A DNA stretch of 64,000 nucleotides from Pseudomonas capeferrum (GCF_000731675.1 NZ_JMIT01000001.1:1487526-1551525); one strand, 5' to 3'; counted from the stretch's first letter, positions 44,152 to 53,188 are shown. Notes: a model not told the origin generated them from the letters alone. Made by a program: numbers and translations.

Positions 44152-45723
44152 ATGGGCAACATTCTGTCATCACATATCGGCCTGCGTGGCCTGATTTTGA
44201 GCTTTGTTCTACTTGCCGTGCTGGGCACCCTGTGCAATGGCCTGATCACGGCCTACGGCGTGCAACGCGATGCTTTGGTCCACTCGGCGCTAGAAGCCAA
44301 CCGTGCCTATGCCTTCAAGGTGGCCTCCAGCATCGATGGGTTCCTGTACTCGGTCAATGAACGCCTGAAATACAGCAGCCAGCGCCTGGGCCGCGACATT
44401 GCCAACCCAGCCTTGCTAGAGGAGGAAGCACTTCGCTTGCAGGCCCAGGACTCGGAACTGAACAGCGTGCTGATCACCGACCCTGCAGGCAAGATCCTGC
44501 AGGCATACCCGCCCGGGGTGCAGATCGGTTCGACGGTGGCTTCTACTGAGTTGCACGCAGCACTCAAACAACGGCAGCCCTTGGTCAGCCAGGCATTCAC
44601 CGCGGCCAACGGCAAGCTCATCGTCTTCGTGTCGCAGCCGATCTTCAACCCGGCCGGCCAGTTTCTCGGGCTGGTGGGCGGTTCGGTGTACCTGCAGCAG
44701 CGTGGCGTGATGCATTCGCTGATTGGCGAACATCACCTCGATGGCACCTTCGCCTTCGTCGCCGACGGCAACCGCCGCTTGCTTTACCACCGCGACCAAC
44801 AGCGCATCGGTGAAGTGCTCGGCTGGAGCGAGACGGTGGACATCGCCCTGCACGGTGAAAACGGCACCCTGGAGACCGTCAACTACCGGGGGGTACCGAT
44901 GCTCGCCGGGTTTGCCCATGTGCAAGGCTCCAACTGGGCTGTGGTGGTGCAACAACCGCGGGCACAGGCACTGGCGCCATTGGCCAAGCTGATGCGCGAC
45001 ATGCTGATCAAGATCATCCCGGCCGGGGTGGTCGGTTTAGCTCTGATACTGCTCGGCGTGATGCTGATCACCCGCCCGTTACGTGCGCTGGCCGGCCATG
45101 CCATCGACCTTTCGGCGCCCAATGCAACGGCAGAACTGTCCGCGATCAAGGCCTGGTACGCAGAGGCTGCGGCGATCCGCCAGGCACTGGTGATGCAGGC
45201 GCAACACCTGCAACAGAAGATCGGCACCTTGAACGCCGCCGCCGAAACCGACCTCTTGACCGGCCTGGGCAACCGGCGCGCGATGAAGGCAGCACTTGAG
45301 GCCCTGGATGCATCGCAGCAGGCTTATGCGGTACTGGCGTTGGATATCGACCACTTCAAGCGGGTAAACGACACCTTCGGCCATGATGTCGGCGACCTGG
45401 CCCTGCAGCAGGTGGCGCAGGTGATCCGTGACTGTACCCGTGCAGGGGACCTGCCCTGCAGGGCCGGCGGCGAAGAGTTCTGCCTGCTGCTGCCGAACAC
45501 CGGGCCGAGTACTGCGAAAGAGGTCGCCGAGCGTATTCGCTCGACGCTGAGCGCCACGCCCATGAAGCAGGTCGGCACACTGACGCTATCTATCGGTGTG
45601 GCTTACCGCAGTACAGAGACCCCCACCGCCGCAGCCATCCTCAAGCGTGCCGACGAGCGCCTGTACCTGGCCAAGGAAAATGGGCGTAACCGTGTGGTAG
45701 CTGAAGATCGCGTGCCTTCCTAG
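44152..45723 (+). CDS. Diguanylate cyclase with periplasmic Cache sensor domain
   Basis: 523 residues from ATG 44152; GTG 44047 would add 35 residues without a better ribosome site, so the start is open. Two membrane helices (LILSFVLLAVLGTLCNGLI and IIPAGVVGLALILLGVMLI) flank a dCACHE-like periplasmic domain. The GGDEF domain is complete: DLLTGLGNRRAM, LALDIDHFKRVNDTFGH, AGGEEF with an I-site RAGD five residues before it. It should make c-di-GMP with product inhibition. Divergent from bcsE, so a natural partner for controlling cellulose. Confidence 0.92.
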   Translation: MGNILSSHIGLRGLILSFVLLAVLGTLCNGLITAYGVQRDALVHSALEANRAYAFKVASSIDGFLYSVNERLKYSSQRLGRDIANPALLEEEALRLQAQDSELNSVLITDPAGKILQAYPPGVQIGSTVASTELHAALKQRQPLVSQAFTAANGKLIVFVSQPIFNPAGQFLGLVGGSVYLQQRGVMHSLIGEHHLDGTFAFVADGNRRLLYHRDQQRIGEVLGWSETVDIALHGENGTLETVNYRGVPMLAGFAHVQGSNWAVVVQQPRAQALAPLAKLMRDMLIKIIPAGVVGLALILLGVMLITRPLRALAGHAIDLSAPNATAELSAIKAWYAEAAAIRQALVMQAQHLQQKIGTLNAAAETDLLTGLGNRRAMKAALEALDASQQAYAVLALDIDHFKRVNDTFGHDVGDLALQQVAQVIRDCTRAGDLPCRAGGEEFCLLLPNTGPSTAKEVAERIRSTLSATPMKQVGTLTLSIGVAYRSTETPTAAAILKRADERLYLAKENGRNRVVAEDRVPS

Positions 45724-45754
45724 GTTTTGTACGAAAGTATGGTCATCCATCGTT

Positions 45755-45843
45755 GTAGGAGCGGGCTTGCCCCGCGAAGCAGGCACCGCGAACGATGGCA
45801 CGGGCTTCGCCCGTGTTCGCGGGACAAGCCCGCTCCCACGGGG
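45755..45843. repeat. Pair of inverted REP sequences
   Basis: TAGGAGCGGGCTTGCCCCGC and its inverse partner TTCGCGGGACAAGCCCGCTC face each other with a smaller GGGCTTCGCCC hairpin between. This is the common P. putida REP pattern, placed between convergent genes. Confidence 0.85.
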
Positions 45844-45883
45844 GTCATGCCTGTTTTAGAGTTTTGAGCAAGGCAGTTGCTCT

Positions 45884-45906
45884 CACAAAACTTTTTGTAC
45901 AGAGCC
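45884..45906. repeat. 23-base dispersed repeat, copy B (inverse)
   Basis: CACAAAACTTTTTGTACAGA plus GCC is the reverse complement of 21079-21101 with one mismatch. It lies just past the REP pair and 16 bases before the end of the merR-type gene. Confidence 0.6.
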
Positions 45907-45921
45907 CCTGCCGCTAGAGGG

Positions 45922-46809
45922 TCAGAAATCCAGGGCGCCGCTGAGCAAGGCGTTGAGTTTGCCCGCGACGTCGGCGCCTTGCTCGTCCAGCAGGCACAAC
46001 GCAATGCCTTGCAACGCCGCCTGAGAGCCCGCTAGGCCTGCGCCTATCAGCGCCAGCGGGCAGGCAATCTCCATCTGCAACGCGCGCAGGCGCCTGGCCA
46101 ACACGGGGCCAACCGGTGCCTGCAGCGCAATCACCAGTGCCGCCGGCTGCATCGCCGCACACAACAGGGGCAGCTCTTCCAGCGGTTGCCCGCAGCCGAG
46201 CACCTCGATGCGTTGTTGCTCGCCGCTCAACAGCAGCCCGGCACACAACACTTGCAGTTCGGCTTGCCCTTCGGTGCCCGCCAGCAGTACGCGCGGCGCA
46301 TCGGGCTGGTTCATCTGCAGGCGCAGCAGCAAGCGGGCGCGCAGGAACGTATCGAGAAACAGCCATTGGCTACGCTGGCCGAACGCACTGCCTGAAGCCA
46401 GCTCATGCCACACCGGCATCAGCACTTCACGCAGTACAGTGGCCTTGGGCATGAGTGTGAACAACTGGCCATGGATCCCTTCCAGCGCCTGCGCATCGAA
46501 TGCCTGGGTTGCGCGCACTACGGCGGCGCGCCAATCGTCAAAGGCCGAATGCGGCTGCACAGACGCCTCAGGCTGGCCTACGAGCATGTCACCGACCTTG
46601 CTGATGGGCAGGCCTTTGGAGGTCCAGCGCAAGATGTCACGTATACGCTGCACATCCCGGGCCGTGTACAGGCGATGGCCGCCCTCGGTGCGCTGCGGGC
46701 GGATCAGCCCGTGGCGCCGCTCCCAGGCACGCAAGGTCACCGGATTGATGCCAGTCAGGCTGACCACGTCGCGCATGGGTAGCAAATCGGGTGGGGTGGC
46801 GTCTGTCAT
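45922..46809 (-). CDS. MerR-family regulator, class II LitR-like (light response)
   Basis: 295 residues. MerR-type HTH: PMRDVVSLTGINPVTLRAWERRHGLIRPQRTEGGHRLYTARDV. The rest resembles a cobalamin-binding fold, but the Asp/Glu-x-His-x-x-Gly ligand motif is absent (GTEGQAELQV at that point). P. putida has such B12-independent class II LitR proteins that work with a LOV partner. The divergent LOV gene supports this. Likely represses light-inducible genes, including the fatty-acid block downstream, by binding the inverted repeats at 47421-47498 and 53163-53188 (inference). Confidence 0.82.
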   Translation of the reverse strand: MTDATPPDLLPMRDVVSLTGINPVTLRAWERRHGLIRPQRTEGGHRLYTARDVQRIRDILRWTSKGLPISKVGDMLVGQPEASVQPHSAFDDWRAAVVRATQAFDAQALEGIHGQLFTLMPKATVLREVLMPVWHELASGSAFGQRSQWLFLDTFLRARLLLRLQMNQPDAPRVLLAGTEGQAELQVLCAGLLLSGEQQRIEVLGCGQPLEELPLLCAAMQPAALVIALQAPVGPVLARRLRALQMEIACPLALIGAGLAGSQAALQGIALCLLDEQGADVAGKLNALLSGALDF

Positions 46810-46963
46810 GGCGAGTGGGCTTCCGGGGGGTGCCCTATTCTAAACCCATCTGCACCTTCTGCGGCGAGCAACCTTGGTTCATCATACAGCACACGGCGCC
46901 GAAGCCTTCTGCACAGAGGCTACGCTGCGCATATCGCATACGAGATTTCTGTGGGTGGGCCCT

Positions 46964-47410
46964 ATGATCAACGCAAAACTCCTGCAACTGATGGTCGAGC
47001 ATTCCAACGATGGCGTCGTCGTCGCCGAGCAGGAGGGCAATGACAGCATCCTTATCTACGTCAACCCGGCCTTCGAGCGCCTGACCGGCTACAGCGCCGA
47101 CGACATCCTCTACCAGGACTGCCGCTTTCTTCAGGGCGAGGATCATGACCAGGTGGCCATCGCCACCATCCGCGAGGCAATCCGCGAAGGTCGCCCCTGC
47201 TGCCAGGTACTGCGCAACTACCGCAAGGACGGCAGCCTGTTCTGGAACGAGTTGTCCATCACGCCCGTGCACAACGAAGCGGACAAACTGACGTACTACA
47301 TCGGCATCCAGCGCGATGTCACAGCGCAGGTATTCGCCGAGGAGAAGGTTCGCGAGCTGGAGGCGGAAGTGGCTGAATTGCGCCGGCAACTGGGCCAGGC
47401 CAAGGGCTGA
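46964..47410 (+). CDS. Short LOV blue-light receptor (PpSB2-LOV type)
   Basis: 148 residues from ATG 46964. The LOV core has DCRFLQGED with the photoactive Cys53, preceded by IYVNPAFERLTGY and followed by VLRNYRKDGSLFWNELSITPV. The C-terminal helix is an amphipathic Jalpha-like extension. The sequence is close to the PpSB2-LOV protein of P. putida. FMN should form a cysteinyl adduct in blue light. It has no output domain, so it probably signals by binding the divergent MerR/LitR-like protein. Confidence 0.94.
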   Translation: MINAKLLQLMVEHSNDGVVVAEQEGNDSILIYVNPAFERLTGYSADDILYQDCRFLQGEDHDQVAIATIREAIREGRPCCQVLRNYRKDGSLFWNELSITPVHNEADKLTYYIGIQRDVTAQVFAEEKVRELEAEVAELRRQLGQAKG

Positions 47411-47420
47411 CCCAAAAAAA

Positions 47421-47446
47421 CTATACACGATCGTTAATTTGTATAG
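47421..47446. promoter_or_regulatory. Inverted repeat 1 upstream of the light-response operon
   Basis: CTATACA and TGTATAG, 12 bases apart, 70-95 bases before the NTF2-like gene. A very similar element lies at 53163-53188 in front of the DUF3833 gene. A candidate MerR/LitR-family operator. Confidence 0.5.
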
Positions 47447-47470
47447 ATTAAGACTTAGGCTTCAGCTATA

Positions 47471-47498
47471 CCTGTACAACAAAGCATCGTTGTACAGG
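47471..47498. promoter_or_regulatory. Inverted repeat 2 upstream of the light-response operon
   Basis: CCTGTACAAC and GTTGTACAGG form a perfect 10-base inverted repeat around AAAGCATC, ending 17 bases before the start codon. The same half-site TTGTACAG occurs at 53202-53209. A probable operator. Confidence 0.6.
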
Positions 47499-47515
47499 AT
47501 TGACTGGAGCCCAGC

Positions 47516-47938
47516 ATGTCAGCGTACCTAAAGCAATTCGCCGAGCGCTTCGCCAGCCTCGATGGGGGCAACCTCGACACGCTGGCAAAACTGTACAGCG
47601 AAGAGGTCACCTTTCGCGATCCCCTGCATCAGATACAGGGGCTGCCGGCCCTGCGGGCCTACTTCGAGCAGCTGTACGCCAACGCCCACGATATCCGCTA
47701 CGCCTTCACCAGCGCCGACGAGGTGAGGCCCGGGCAGGGTTACCTGCGCTGGACCCTGCAGTTTTGCCACCCACGCCTGGCCCGCGGCCAGCAGATCACC
47801 TTGCAAGGCTGCAGCTGCTTGCATTGGCGCGACCGCGTGCATTTTCACCAGGACTATTTCGACGCCGGCGCCCTGCTGTATGAACACCTTCCGGTCATGG
47901 GCAGTGCTATCCGCTGGCTCAAAGGCAGGCTGGCATGA
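47516..47938 (+). CDS. NTF2/SnoaL-like protein
   Basis: 140 residues. The NTF2-like cone fold is suggested by FAERFASLDGGNLDTLAKLYSEEVTFRDPLHQIQG and a beta-rich remainder. Such proteins are small isomerase/hydrolase-like or binding proteins. It is the first gene of a tightly packed operon (overlap of 4 bases with the SDR gene), with TGGAG 6 bases before the ATG and operator-like repeats just upstream. Specific role unknown. Confidence 0.8.
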   Translation: MSAYLKQFAERFASLDGGNLDTLAKLYSEEVTFRDPLHQIQGLPALRAYFEQLYANAHDIRYAFTSADEVRPGQGYLRWTLQFCHPRLARGQQITLQGCSCLHWRDRVHFHQDYFDAGALLYEHLPVMGSAIRWLKGRLA

Positions 47939-48687
47939 GCCGCTGCTGGCTGACCGGCGCAAGCAGCGGTATCGGTGCCGCACTCGCGCATATACTGCTG
48001 GAGCAAGGCCACCAGGTTGCCCTGGGGGGGCGCCACGCGGAGCGCCTTGCCCCCTTGGCTGAACGGTTCCCCGGGCAGGTATTGCTGGCCATTGGCGATA
48101 TTGACGACCCGCAGCAGGTGGCCGTTATCGCTGCCCGCATCGAGCAGGCCTGGGGCGGGCTGGACATGGCCATTCTCAATGCAGGCACCTGCGAATACCT
48201 GGAGCCGGGCCATTTTGATCCGGCCGTGGTCGAACGTGTGCTGCGCACCAACGTGCTGGGTGCCAGCTACTGCCTGGCGGCGGCACTGCCCTTGCTTCGC
48301 GCCGGCCAACGTCCCCACCTGGTGGTGATGGGCAGTTCGGTGAGCTGGCTGGCCTTGCCTCGCGCTGGCGCCTACGGCGCGTCCAAGGCTGCGGTGCGTT
48401 ACCTGGTGGAGTCACTGCGCATCGACCTGGCACACGAGGGCATCGCGGTCACCCTGGTCAGCCCCGGCTTCGTCGACACGCCATTGACCCGGCGCAACGA
48501 TTTCCCCATGCCGCAGCTGTGGCCCGCGCACCGCGCAGCCCAGCATATCGCCAGGCGTCTGCAGCGCCGCCCGCTGGAAATCAATTTCCCCGGCTTTTTT
48601 ACCTGGGCGTTGCGCCTGCTCGGGGCACTGCCCGCGCGCCTGCGCCTGGCACTGGGCCAACGCCTTGCCCGTCATGAACAGGAATGA
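47935..48687 (+). CDS. Short-chain dehydrogenase/reductase
   Basis: 250 residues. SDR signatures: WLTGASSGIGAALAHILLEQGH (NAD(P) loop), ILNAGTCEYLEPGHF, catalytic GSSVSWLALPRAGAYGASKAAV (Ser, Tyr-x-x-x-Lys) and VSPGFVDTPLT. Substrate unknown; its position between an NTF2-like gene and fatty-acid modifying genes suggests a lipid-related oxidoreductase. Confidence 0.9.
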   Translation: MSRCWLTGASSGIGAALAHILLEQGHQVALGGRHAERLAPLAERFPGQVLLAIGDIDDPQQVAVIAARIEQAWGGLDMAILNAGTCEYLEPGHFDPAVVERVLRTNVLGASYCLAAALPLLRAGQRPHLVVMGSSVSWLALPRAGAYGASKAAVRYLVESLRIDLAHEGIAVTLVSPGFVDTPLTRRNDFPMPQLWPAHRAAQHIARRLQRRPLEINFPGFFTWALRLLGALPARLRLALGQRLARHEQE

Positions 48688-48693
48688 TGATCC

Positions 48694-49941
48694 ATGCGTA
48701 TAGCAATCATCGGCAGTGGCATCGCGGGGCTGACCTGCGCCCATCTGCTGTCACGCAAGCACGAAGTGACGGTTTTCGAGGCCGAGCAATGGGTCGGGGG
48801 GCACACGCATACCTTCGATGTGATCTGGCAAGGTGAGCGCCATGCAATAGACACCGGTTTCATCGTCTTCAACGACTGGACCTACCCGCACTTCATCCGG
48901 TTGCTCGACCAGCTCAAGGTCGCCTCGCAGCCGACCGAGATGAGTTTCTCGGTGCATGACCCGATCACCGGCCTGGAATACAACGGTCATGACCTGAACA
49001 CACTGTTCGCCCAACGACGCAACCTGGTGTCCCCAGGGTTCTGGGGGATGCTACGGGATATTCTGCGTTTCAACCGCCAGGCAGTCGCCGACCTCGACGC
49101 CCAGCGCATCGACGCCAACACCACCCTGGGCGCCTACCTTCAGGCGCACCGCTATGGGCGGCGGTTCATCGACCACTACATCGTGCCAATGGGGTCGGCC
49201 ATCTGGTCGATGTCCCGCGCAGACATGCTCGGCTTCCCCCTTGAGTTCTTCGTGCGCTTTTGTCGCAACCACGGCTTGCTGTCGGTCACCCAACGGCCGC
49301 AGTGGCGGGTGATCAAAGGGGGTTCGCGCGGCTATGTTGCGCCGCTGTGCCGACCGTTTGCCGAACGCATCCGCCTCAACTGCAAGGTTTACCGGGTCAG
49401 CCGCGACGAAGGTGGCGTCACCCTGGTCAGCGCTGCCGGCAGCGAACGCTTCGACAATGTGGTGTTCGCCTGCCACAGCGACCAGGCCCTGGCGCTGCTG
49501 GACACCCCAAGCCCGCAGGAGCGCGCCGTGCTCGGCGCCATCGGCTACGCCAGCAACGACGTGGTGCTGCACACCGATACCCGTCTGCTGCCACGCCGCA
49601 GGCGCGCCTGGGCCAGCTGGAACTACCGCCTGGGCGGCCCAGAGCAGGCCCCCGCGGCGCTGACCTACAACATGAACCTGCTGCAAGGCATCAAGGCGCC
49701 GACCACCTTCTGCGTGAGCCTCAACCAGACCGCGCAGGTAGACCCGGCACAGATCATCGCCCGCTTCCAGTACGCCCACCCGCAGTACAGCCTTGCGGCC
49801 TCCGCCGCGCAGGCGTGCCAGGCGCAGTTGCAGGGCCAGCAACACAGTTACTTCTGTGGCGCCTACTGGGGTAATGGTTTTCACGAAGACGGGGTAGTCA
49901 GCGCGCTGAAAGTGGCCGCGCACTTTGGAGAGCAGCTGTGA
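48694..49941 (+). CDS. FAD-dependent amine-oxidase-type oxidoreductase
   Basis: 415 residues. FAD-binding N-terminus MRIAIIGSGIAGLTCAHLLSRKHEVTVFE, then GGHTHTF and DTGFIVFN. The FAD-dependent desaturase/amine-oxidase-like group is often next to DUF1365 and cyclopropane-type methyltransferase genes. In Rhodobacter a similar set (UfaD, UfaM, UfaO type) makes furan fatty acids. Acting on phospholipid acyl chains is likely but not shown. The stop overlaps the DUF1365 GTG start. Confidence 0.88.
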   Translation: MRIAIIGSGIAGLTCAHLLSRKHEVTVFEAEQWVGGHTHTFDVIWQGERHAIDTGFIVFNDWTYPHFIRLLDQLKVASQPTEMSFSVHDPITGLEYNGHDLNTLFAQRRNLVSPGFWGMLRDILRFNRQAVADLDAQRIDANTTLGAYLQAHRYGRRFIDHYIVPMGSAIWSMSRADMLGFPLEFFVRFCRNHGLLSVTQRPQWRVIKGGSRGYVAPLCRPFAERIRLNCKVYRVSRDEGGVTLVSAAGSERFDNVVFACHSDQALALLDTPSPQERAVLGAIGYASNDVVLHTDTRLLPRRRRAWASWNYRLGGPEQAPAALTYNMNLLQGIKAPTTFCVSLNQTAQVDPAQIIARFQYAHPQYSLAASAAQACQAQLQGQQHSYFCGAYWGNGFHEDGVVSALKVAAHFGEQL

Positions 49942-50747
49942 ACAGCAGCCTTTGCCTGGGCTGGGTCAGCCACCGGCGCCTGACGCCGCGGCGCCACGCG
50001 TTCCGTTACCGGATCGGCATGTTCTACCTGGACCTGGACGAGCAAACCTGGCTGCTGAAACTGTCTCTCTGGCTGGGGCGCTGGCGCCTGGCACCGCTGT
50101 GTTGGCGCGAGACCGACTACCTGCCCGCGCTGACCCGCCAGGGCGAACCGCTGGCCCAGGCCGCACGCTTGCTGGTCCACCAGGCGACAGGGCATATGCC
50201 CGAAGGCCCGGTGCGCCTGCTCACGCAACTGCGTTGCTGGGGGCTGTCGTTCAACCCGGTGAGCTTCTACTTCTGCCATGACCGCGACGGGCGCCTGGCG
50301 GCGATTCTGCTGGAGGTGCGCAACACGCCGTGGCGTGAACGCTTTCACTACGTGCTGCCAGTGCAGGGCAACCTTGCCAAGCGCTTCACCGTAGCCAAGG
50401 CCTTCCATGTGTCGCCGTTCATGCCCCTGGACATGGACTATCACCTGCGCTTCCGCCTGGACGCGGCGCATGTACGCATTCACATGCAGAACTGGCAAGG
50501 CGGCCGCAAGGTGTTCGAGGCCGACCTCACCTTGCAGCGCCAGCCACTGGATGCACCCGCGCTGCGCCGCTACGTGCTGACCTTTCCCTGGATGAGCCTG
50601 CACACCGTTCTGGCCATCTACTGGCAAGCGCTGCGCCTGTTGTTCAAACGCACCCCCGTCCATGACCACACCACCCGCCAGGGTGACCTGGCGCTCGGCC
50701 AACCTTGCGAGGACCCTGAACATGTCGAATCCCACCCTGAGCGTTAG
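49938..50747 (+). CDS. DUF1365 protein
   Basis: 269 residues from GTG 49938, overlapping the previous gene. DUF1365 hallmarks: RRLTPRRHAFRYRIGMFYLDLDE, LLTQLRCWGLSFNPVSFYFCHD, LLEVRNTPWRERFHYVLP and KAFHVSPFMPLDMDYHLR. The function is undefined, but the family co-occurs with the FAD oxidoreductase and the methyltransferase, suggesting a step in acyl-chain modification. Overlaps the next gene by 26 bases. Confidence 0.92.
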   Translation: MNSSLCLGWVSHRRLTPRRHAFRYRIGMFYLDLDEQTWLLKLSLWLGRWRLAPLCWRETDYLPALTRQGEPLAQAARLLVHQATGHMPEGPVRLLTQLRCWGLSFNPVSFYFCHDRDGRLAAILLEVRNTPWRERFHYVLPVQGNLAKRFTVAKAFHVSPFMPLDMDYHLRFRLDAAHVRIHMQNWQGGRKVFEADLTLQRQPLDAPALRRYVLTFPWMSLHTVLAIYWQALRLLFKRTPVHDHTTRQGDLALGQPCEDPEHVESHPER

Positions 50748-51984
50748 CAAGTTCGCCGGCCTTGCGCCCTTACTCGGCGGGCTTGCACGAAGCGCCGTGC
50801 TGGCCCAGATGGGCAAACTGCGCCACGGCCACCTGCGTCTGCTCAGCCACGGGCAGCAGTGGAGCTTCGGTGATGCCGAAAGCCTGCTCCAGGCCGAGGT
50901 GGAGATCCTCGATGACGCCACTTGGAGCCTGATCGCCGGTAATGGCTCGATCGGCGCGGGCGAAGCCTACATCCATGGCTACTGGCGAAGCCCCGACCTG
51001 GCACTGGTGACGCGACTGTTCGTCGCCAACCTGGAAGTGCTCGATGCGCTCGAAGGTGGCCTGGCTCGCTTCGGCCGCCCTGCCCTGCGCCTGCTGCACC
51101 GGCTCAACCGCAACAGCAGGCGCGGCGCCCGGCGCAACATTCTGGCGCACTACGACCTGGGCAATGCCCTGTTCGAGCGGCTACTGGACCCGACCATGAT
51201 GTATTCTGCCGCCCAGTTCGAGTACCCCGGGCAAACCCTGGAGCACGCCCAGTTGCACAAGCTGGAGCGCATCTGCCAGAAGCTCGAACTGCGCGCTGAC
51301 GATCACCTGCTGGAGATTGGTTGCGGCTGGGGCAGCCTGGCAATCCACGCCGCCACCCGGTACGGCTGCCGGGTCACCACCACGACACTCTCCGAAGCCC
51401 AGTACGCCCATACCTTGCAGCGCGTTCAGGCCCTGGGGCTGGCGCAGCGCGTGACGGTGCTGCGCGAAGACTACCGCGACCTTCAAGGCAGCTTCGACAA
51501 ATTGGTATCGATCGAGATGATCGAGGCTGTCGGGCACCGTTACCTGCCGGTGTACTTCCGTCAGTGCGCCTCGCTGCTCAAGCCCGAAGGCCTGATGCTG
51601 TTGCAAGCGATCACCATCCGCGACCAGCGCTATGCCCAGGCACGGCGCTCGGTAGACTTCATCCAGCGCTACATCTTCCCCGGTGGCGCCCTGCCCTCGC
51701 TGAGCGTGATGCTGGACACCGCCAGCCGGCAGACTGCACTCAACCTTGTGCACCTGGAGGATTTTGGCCTGGACTATGCCCACACCTTGCAGCATTGGCG
51801 CGAAAACCTGCGCCAGGCGCGCACAGCGCTGATGGACCTGGGCTACGACGACATGTTCCAGCGCCTGTGGGAGTTCTACCTGTGTTATTGCCAAGGCGGC
51901 TTCGAGGAGCGCGCCATCGGTGTCGCGCACCTGCTGTGGGCGGCCCCCCAGGCACGGCGCGCCCCCTGGCCTGGCAGTGCGTGA
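50722..51984 (+). CDS. Cyclopropane/furan fatty-acid methyltransferase (CFA synthase family)
   Basis: 420 residues from ATG 50722, chosen for a GAGGA-type site; upstream codons of the frame lie inside the DUF1365 gene. SAM motif LLEIGCGWGSLAIHAATRYGC and the CFA motifs AHYDLGNALFERLLDPTMMYSAAQF and SIEMIEAVGHRYLPVYF are clear. The genomic set resembles that of UfaM, which methylates unsaturated acyl chains during furan fatty-acid synthesis and responds to singlet oxygen or light; a plain cyclopropane synthase is the alternative. Confidence 0.93.
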   Translation: MSNPTLSVSKFAGLAPLLGGLARSAVLAQMGKLRHGHLRLLSHGQQWSFGDAESLLQAEVEILDDATWSLIAGNGSIGAGEAYIHGYWRSPDLALVTRLFVANLEVLDALEGGLARFGRPALRLLHRLNRNSRRGARRNILAHYDLGNALFERLLDPTMMYSAAQFEYPGQTLEHAQLHKLERICQKLELRADDHLLEIGCGWGSLAIHAATRYGCRVTTTTLSEAQYAHTLQRVQALGLAQRVTVLREDYRDLQGSFDKLVSIEMIEAVGHRYLPVYFRQCASLLKPEGLMLLQAITIRDQRYAQARRSVDFIQRYIFPGGALPSLSVMLDTASRQTALNLVHLEDFGLDYAHTLQHWRENLRQARTALMDLGYDDMFQRLWEFYLCYCQGGFEERAIGVAHLLWAAPQARRAPWPGSA

Positions 51985-52478
51985 TGCGCAGCTGCTGGCT
52001 GGTCGCCAATGCGCTCTGGTTACAGGCCGGCTGGTGGGCCTGCGTGCTGGGCGCGCAACGCCCTTGGTTGCTGCTGCTGGTGCCTCTGGGCCTGGCCGTG
52101 CACCTGCGCCTGTGCCCGAACTTCAACGCCGAGGGCAAGGCACTGTGGCGCGTTGCGTTGGCCGGCTGCCTGCTCGATAGCGTGTTGGGGGTACTGGGCG
52201 TGTTCGGTTTCGACGCCTGGCCGCTGCCGCTGTGGCTGGCACTGCTGTGGTGGGTGCTGGCCAGCGGCATGCGCCACAGCCTGGCATGGGCCGGCAAGCG
52301 CTACTGGCTCGGCGCGTTGCTGGGCGCATTCGGCGGCCCGTTGGCGTATGTCGGCGGCGCCAGGCTGGCGGATGTCGCCTTGCCTTTGGGCACGATGGAA
52401 ACCGGCCTGTTATTGATGCCGGTGTGGGCGTTGGCCCTGCCACTGCTTTCGCGTCTCGCGGCGTCGCCCTCACGTTGA
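51984..52478 (+). CDS. DUF2878 inner-membrane protein
   Basis: 164 residues; start ATG 51984 overlaps the methyltransferase stop by one base (GTG 51981 also possible). Strongly hydrophobic with five or six helices; WLVANALWLQAGWWACVLGA and the charged NFNAEGKALWR loop are typical of DUF2878. It is the last gene of the operon on this strand. Function unknown. Confidence 0.85.
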   Translation: MRSCWLVANALWLQAGWWACVLGAQRPWLLLLVPLGLAVHLRLCPNFNAEGKALWRVALAGCLLDSVLGVLGVFGFDAWPLPLWLALLWWVLASGMRHSLAWAGKRYWLGALLGAFGGPLAYVGGARLADVALPLGTMETGLLLMPVWALALPLLSRLAASPSR

Positions 52479-52499
52479 GCGGGGCAAGCGCGATCAGCT

Positions 52500-53036
52500 T
52501 CAGGGCGTGCCCGCTGGCAAGCGGCGGAAGAACAGGGTGATCTGGCCAACTTCCACGCCCAGTTTGCTCATGCTCGTGCGGTTGATCAGCGTGTCTTCAT
52601 CCATGAGGTACATCCAGTCGTCCATGTCCACCTGCCAGTGCCGCCCGTCGACCGGCAGGTCAAGCTGGTAACGCCAACGCAGCGCATTCCCCGCCACTTC
52701 GCCGCGCGCCTCACCGATCACGTCCCCCGCTGTCCCCCGCCAGCGGCCAGGGCCGTCCGGCACCAGTGTCCAGGTACGCTGCTGGCGCGTGCCATCGCTG
52801 TAGAGAAAATGCTCGTCGAGGATCAGCCGCTCACCTTCGCGGCGGCTGTCGATGCGCACGTGGAAGCGCTTCACCACTTCGCCGGAACGCTTCTGGAACA
52901 TCCCCCAGGCCTGCACCGGGCGCGAGAAGAACGCCGCCAGGTCCAGCTTCGGTTGCGCCTGGGCATAGTGCTCGACACCGACATTGCCACAGCTTCCCAG
53001 AAGCAGACAGGCAAACAGCAACAGCGCTTTGTACAT
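52500..53036 (-). CDS. DUF3833 lipoprotein
   Basis: 178 residues. Lipobox LLGSCG in MYKALLLFACLLLGSCGN; then FFSRPVQAWGMFQKRSGEVVKRFHV and DMDDWMYLMDEDTLINRTSMSKLGVEVGQITLFF, the DUF3833 core. It converges on the DUF2878 gene, and its upstream region carries inverted repeats like those before the operon on the other strand. DUF3833 genes often accompany this fatty-acid set, so it probably belongs to the same regulon. Confidence 0.9.
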   Translation of the reverse strand: MYKALLLFACLLLGSCGNVGVEHYAQAQPKLDLAAFFSRPVQAWGMFQKRSGEVVKRFHVRIDSRREGERLILDEHFLYSDGTRQQRTWTLVPDGPGRWRGTAGDVIGEARGEVAGNALRWRYQLDLPVDGRHWQVDMDDWMYLMDEDTLINRTSMSKLGVEVGQITLFFRRLPAGTP

Positions 53037-53162
53037 GTTCAGCTACCTCGGTCGTTGCCCGCTGCCAGCCCGAGGAGGCGCTGAGGCAGTTGCGGGTCCC
53101 TGGACTGCGGATCGAGCCAGAGGGCGAAGAACGCCCTGCAGGCCTCGACACCTCGAAAAATA

Positions 53163-53188
53163 CTATACAATACTAACTTATTGCATAG
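53163..53188. promoter_or_regulatory. Operator-like inverted repeat upstream of the DUF3833 gene
   Basis: CTATACAA and TTGCATAG pair with one mismatch, 10 bases apart, 127 bases before the minus-strand start. A half-site TTGTACAG lies at 53202-53209. Both resemble the elements at 47421-47498, pointing to one regulator. Confidence 0.5.
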
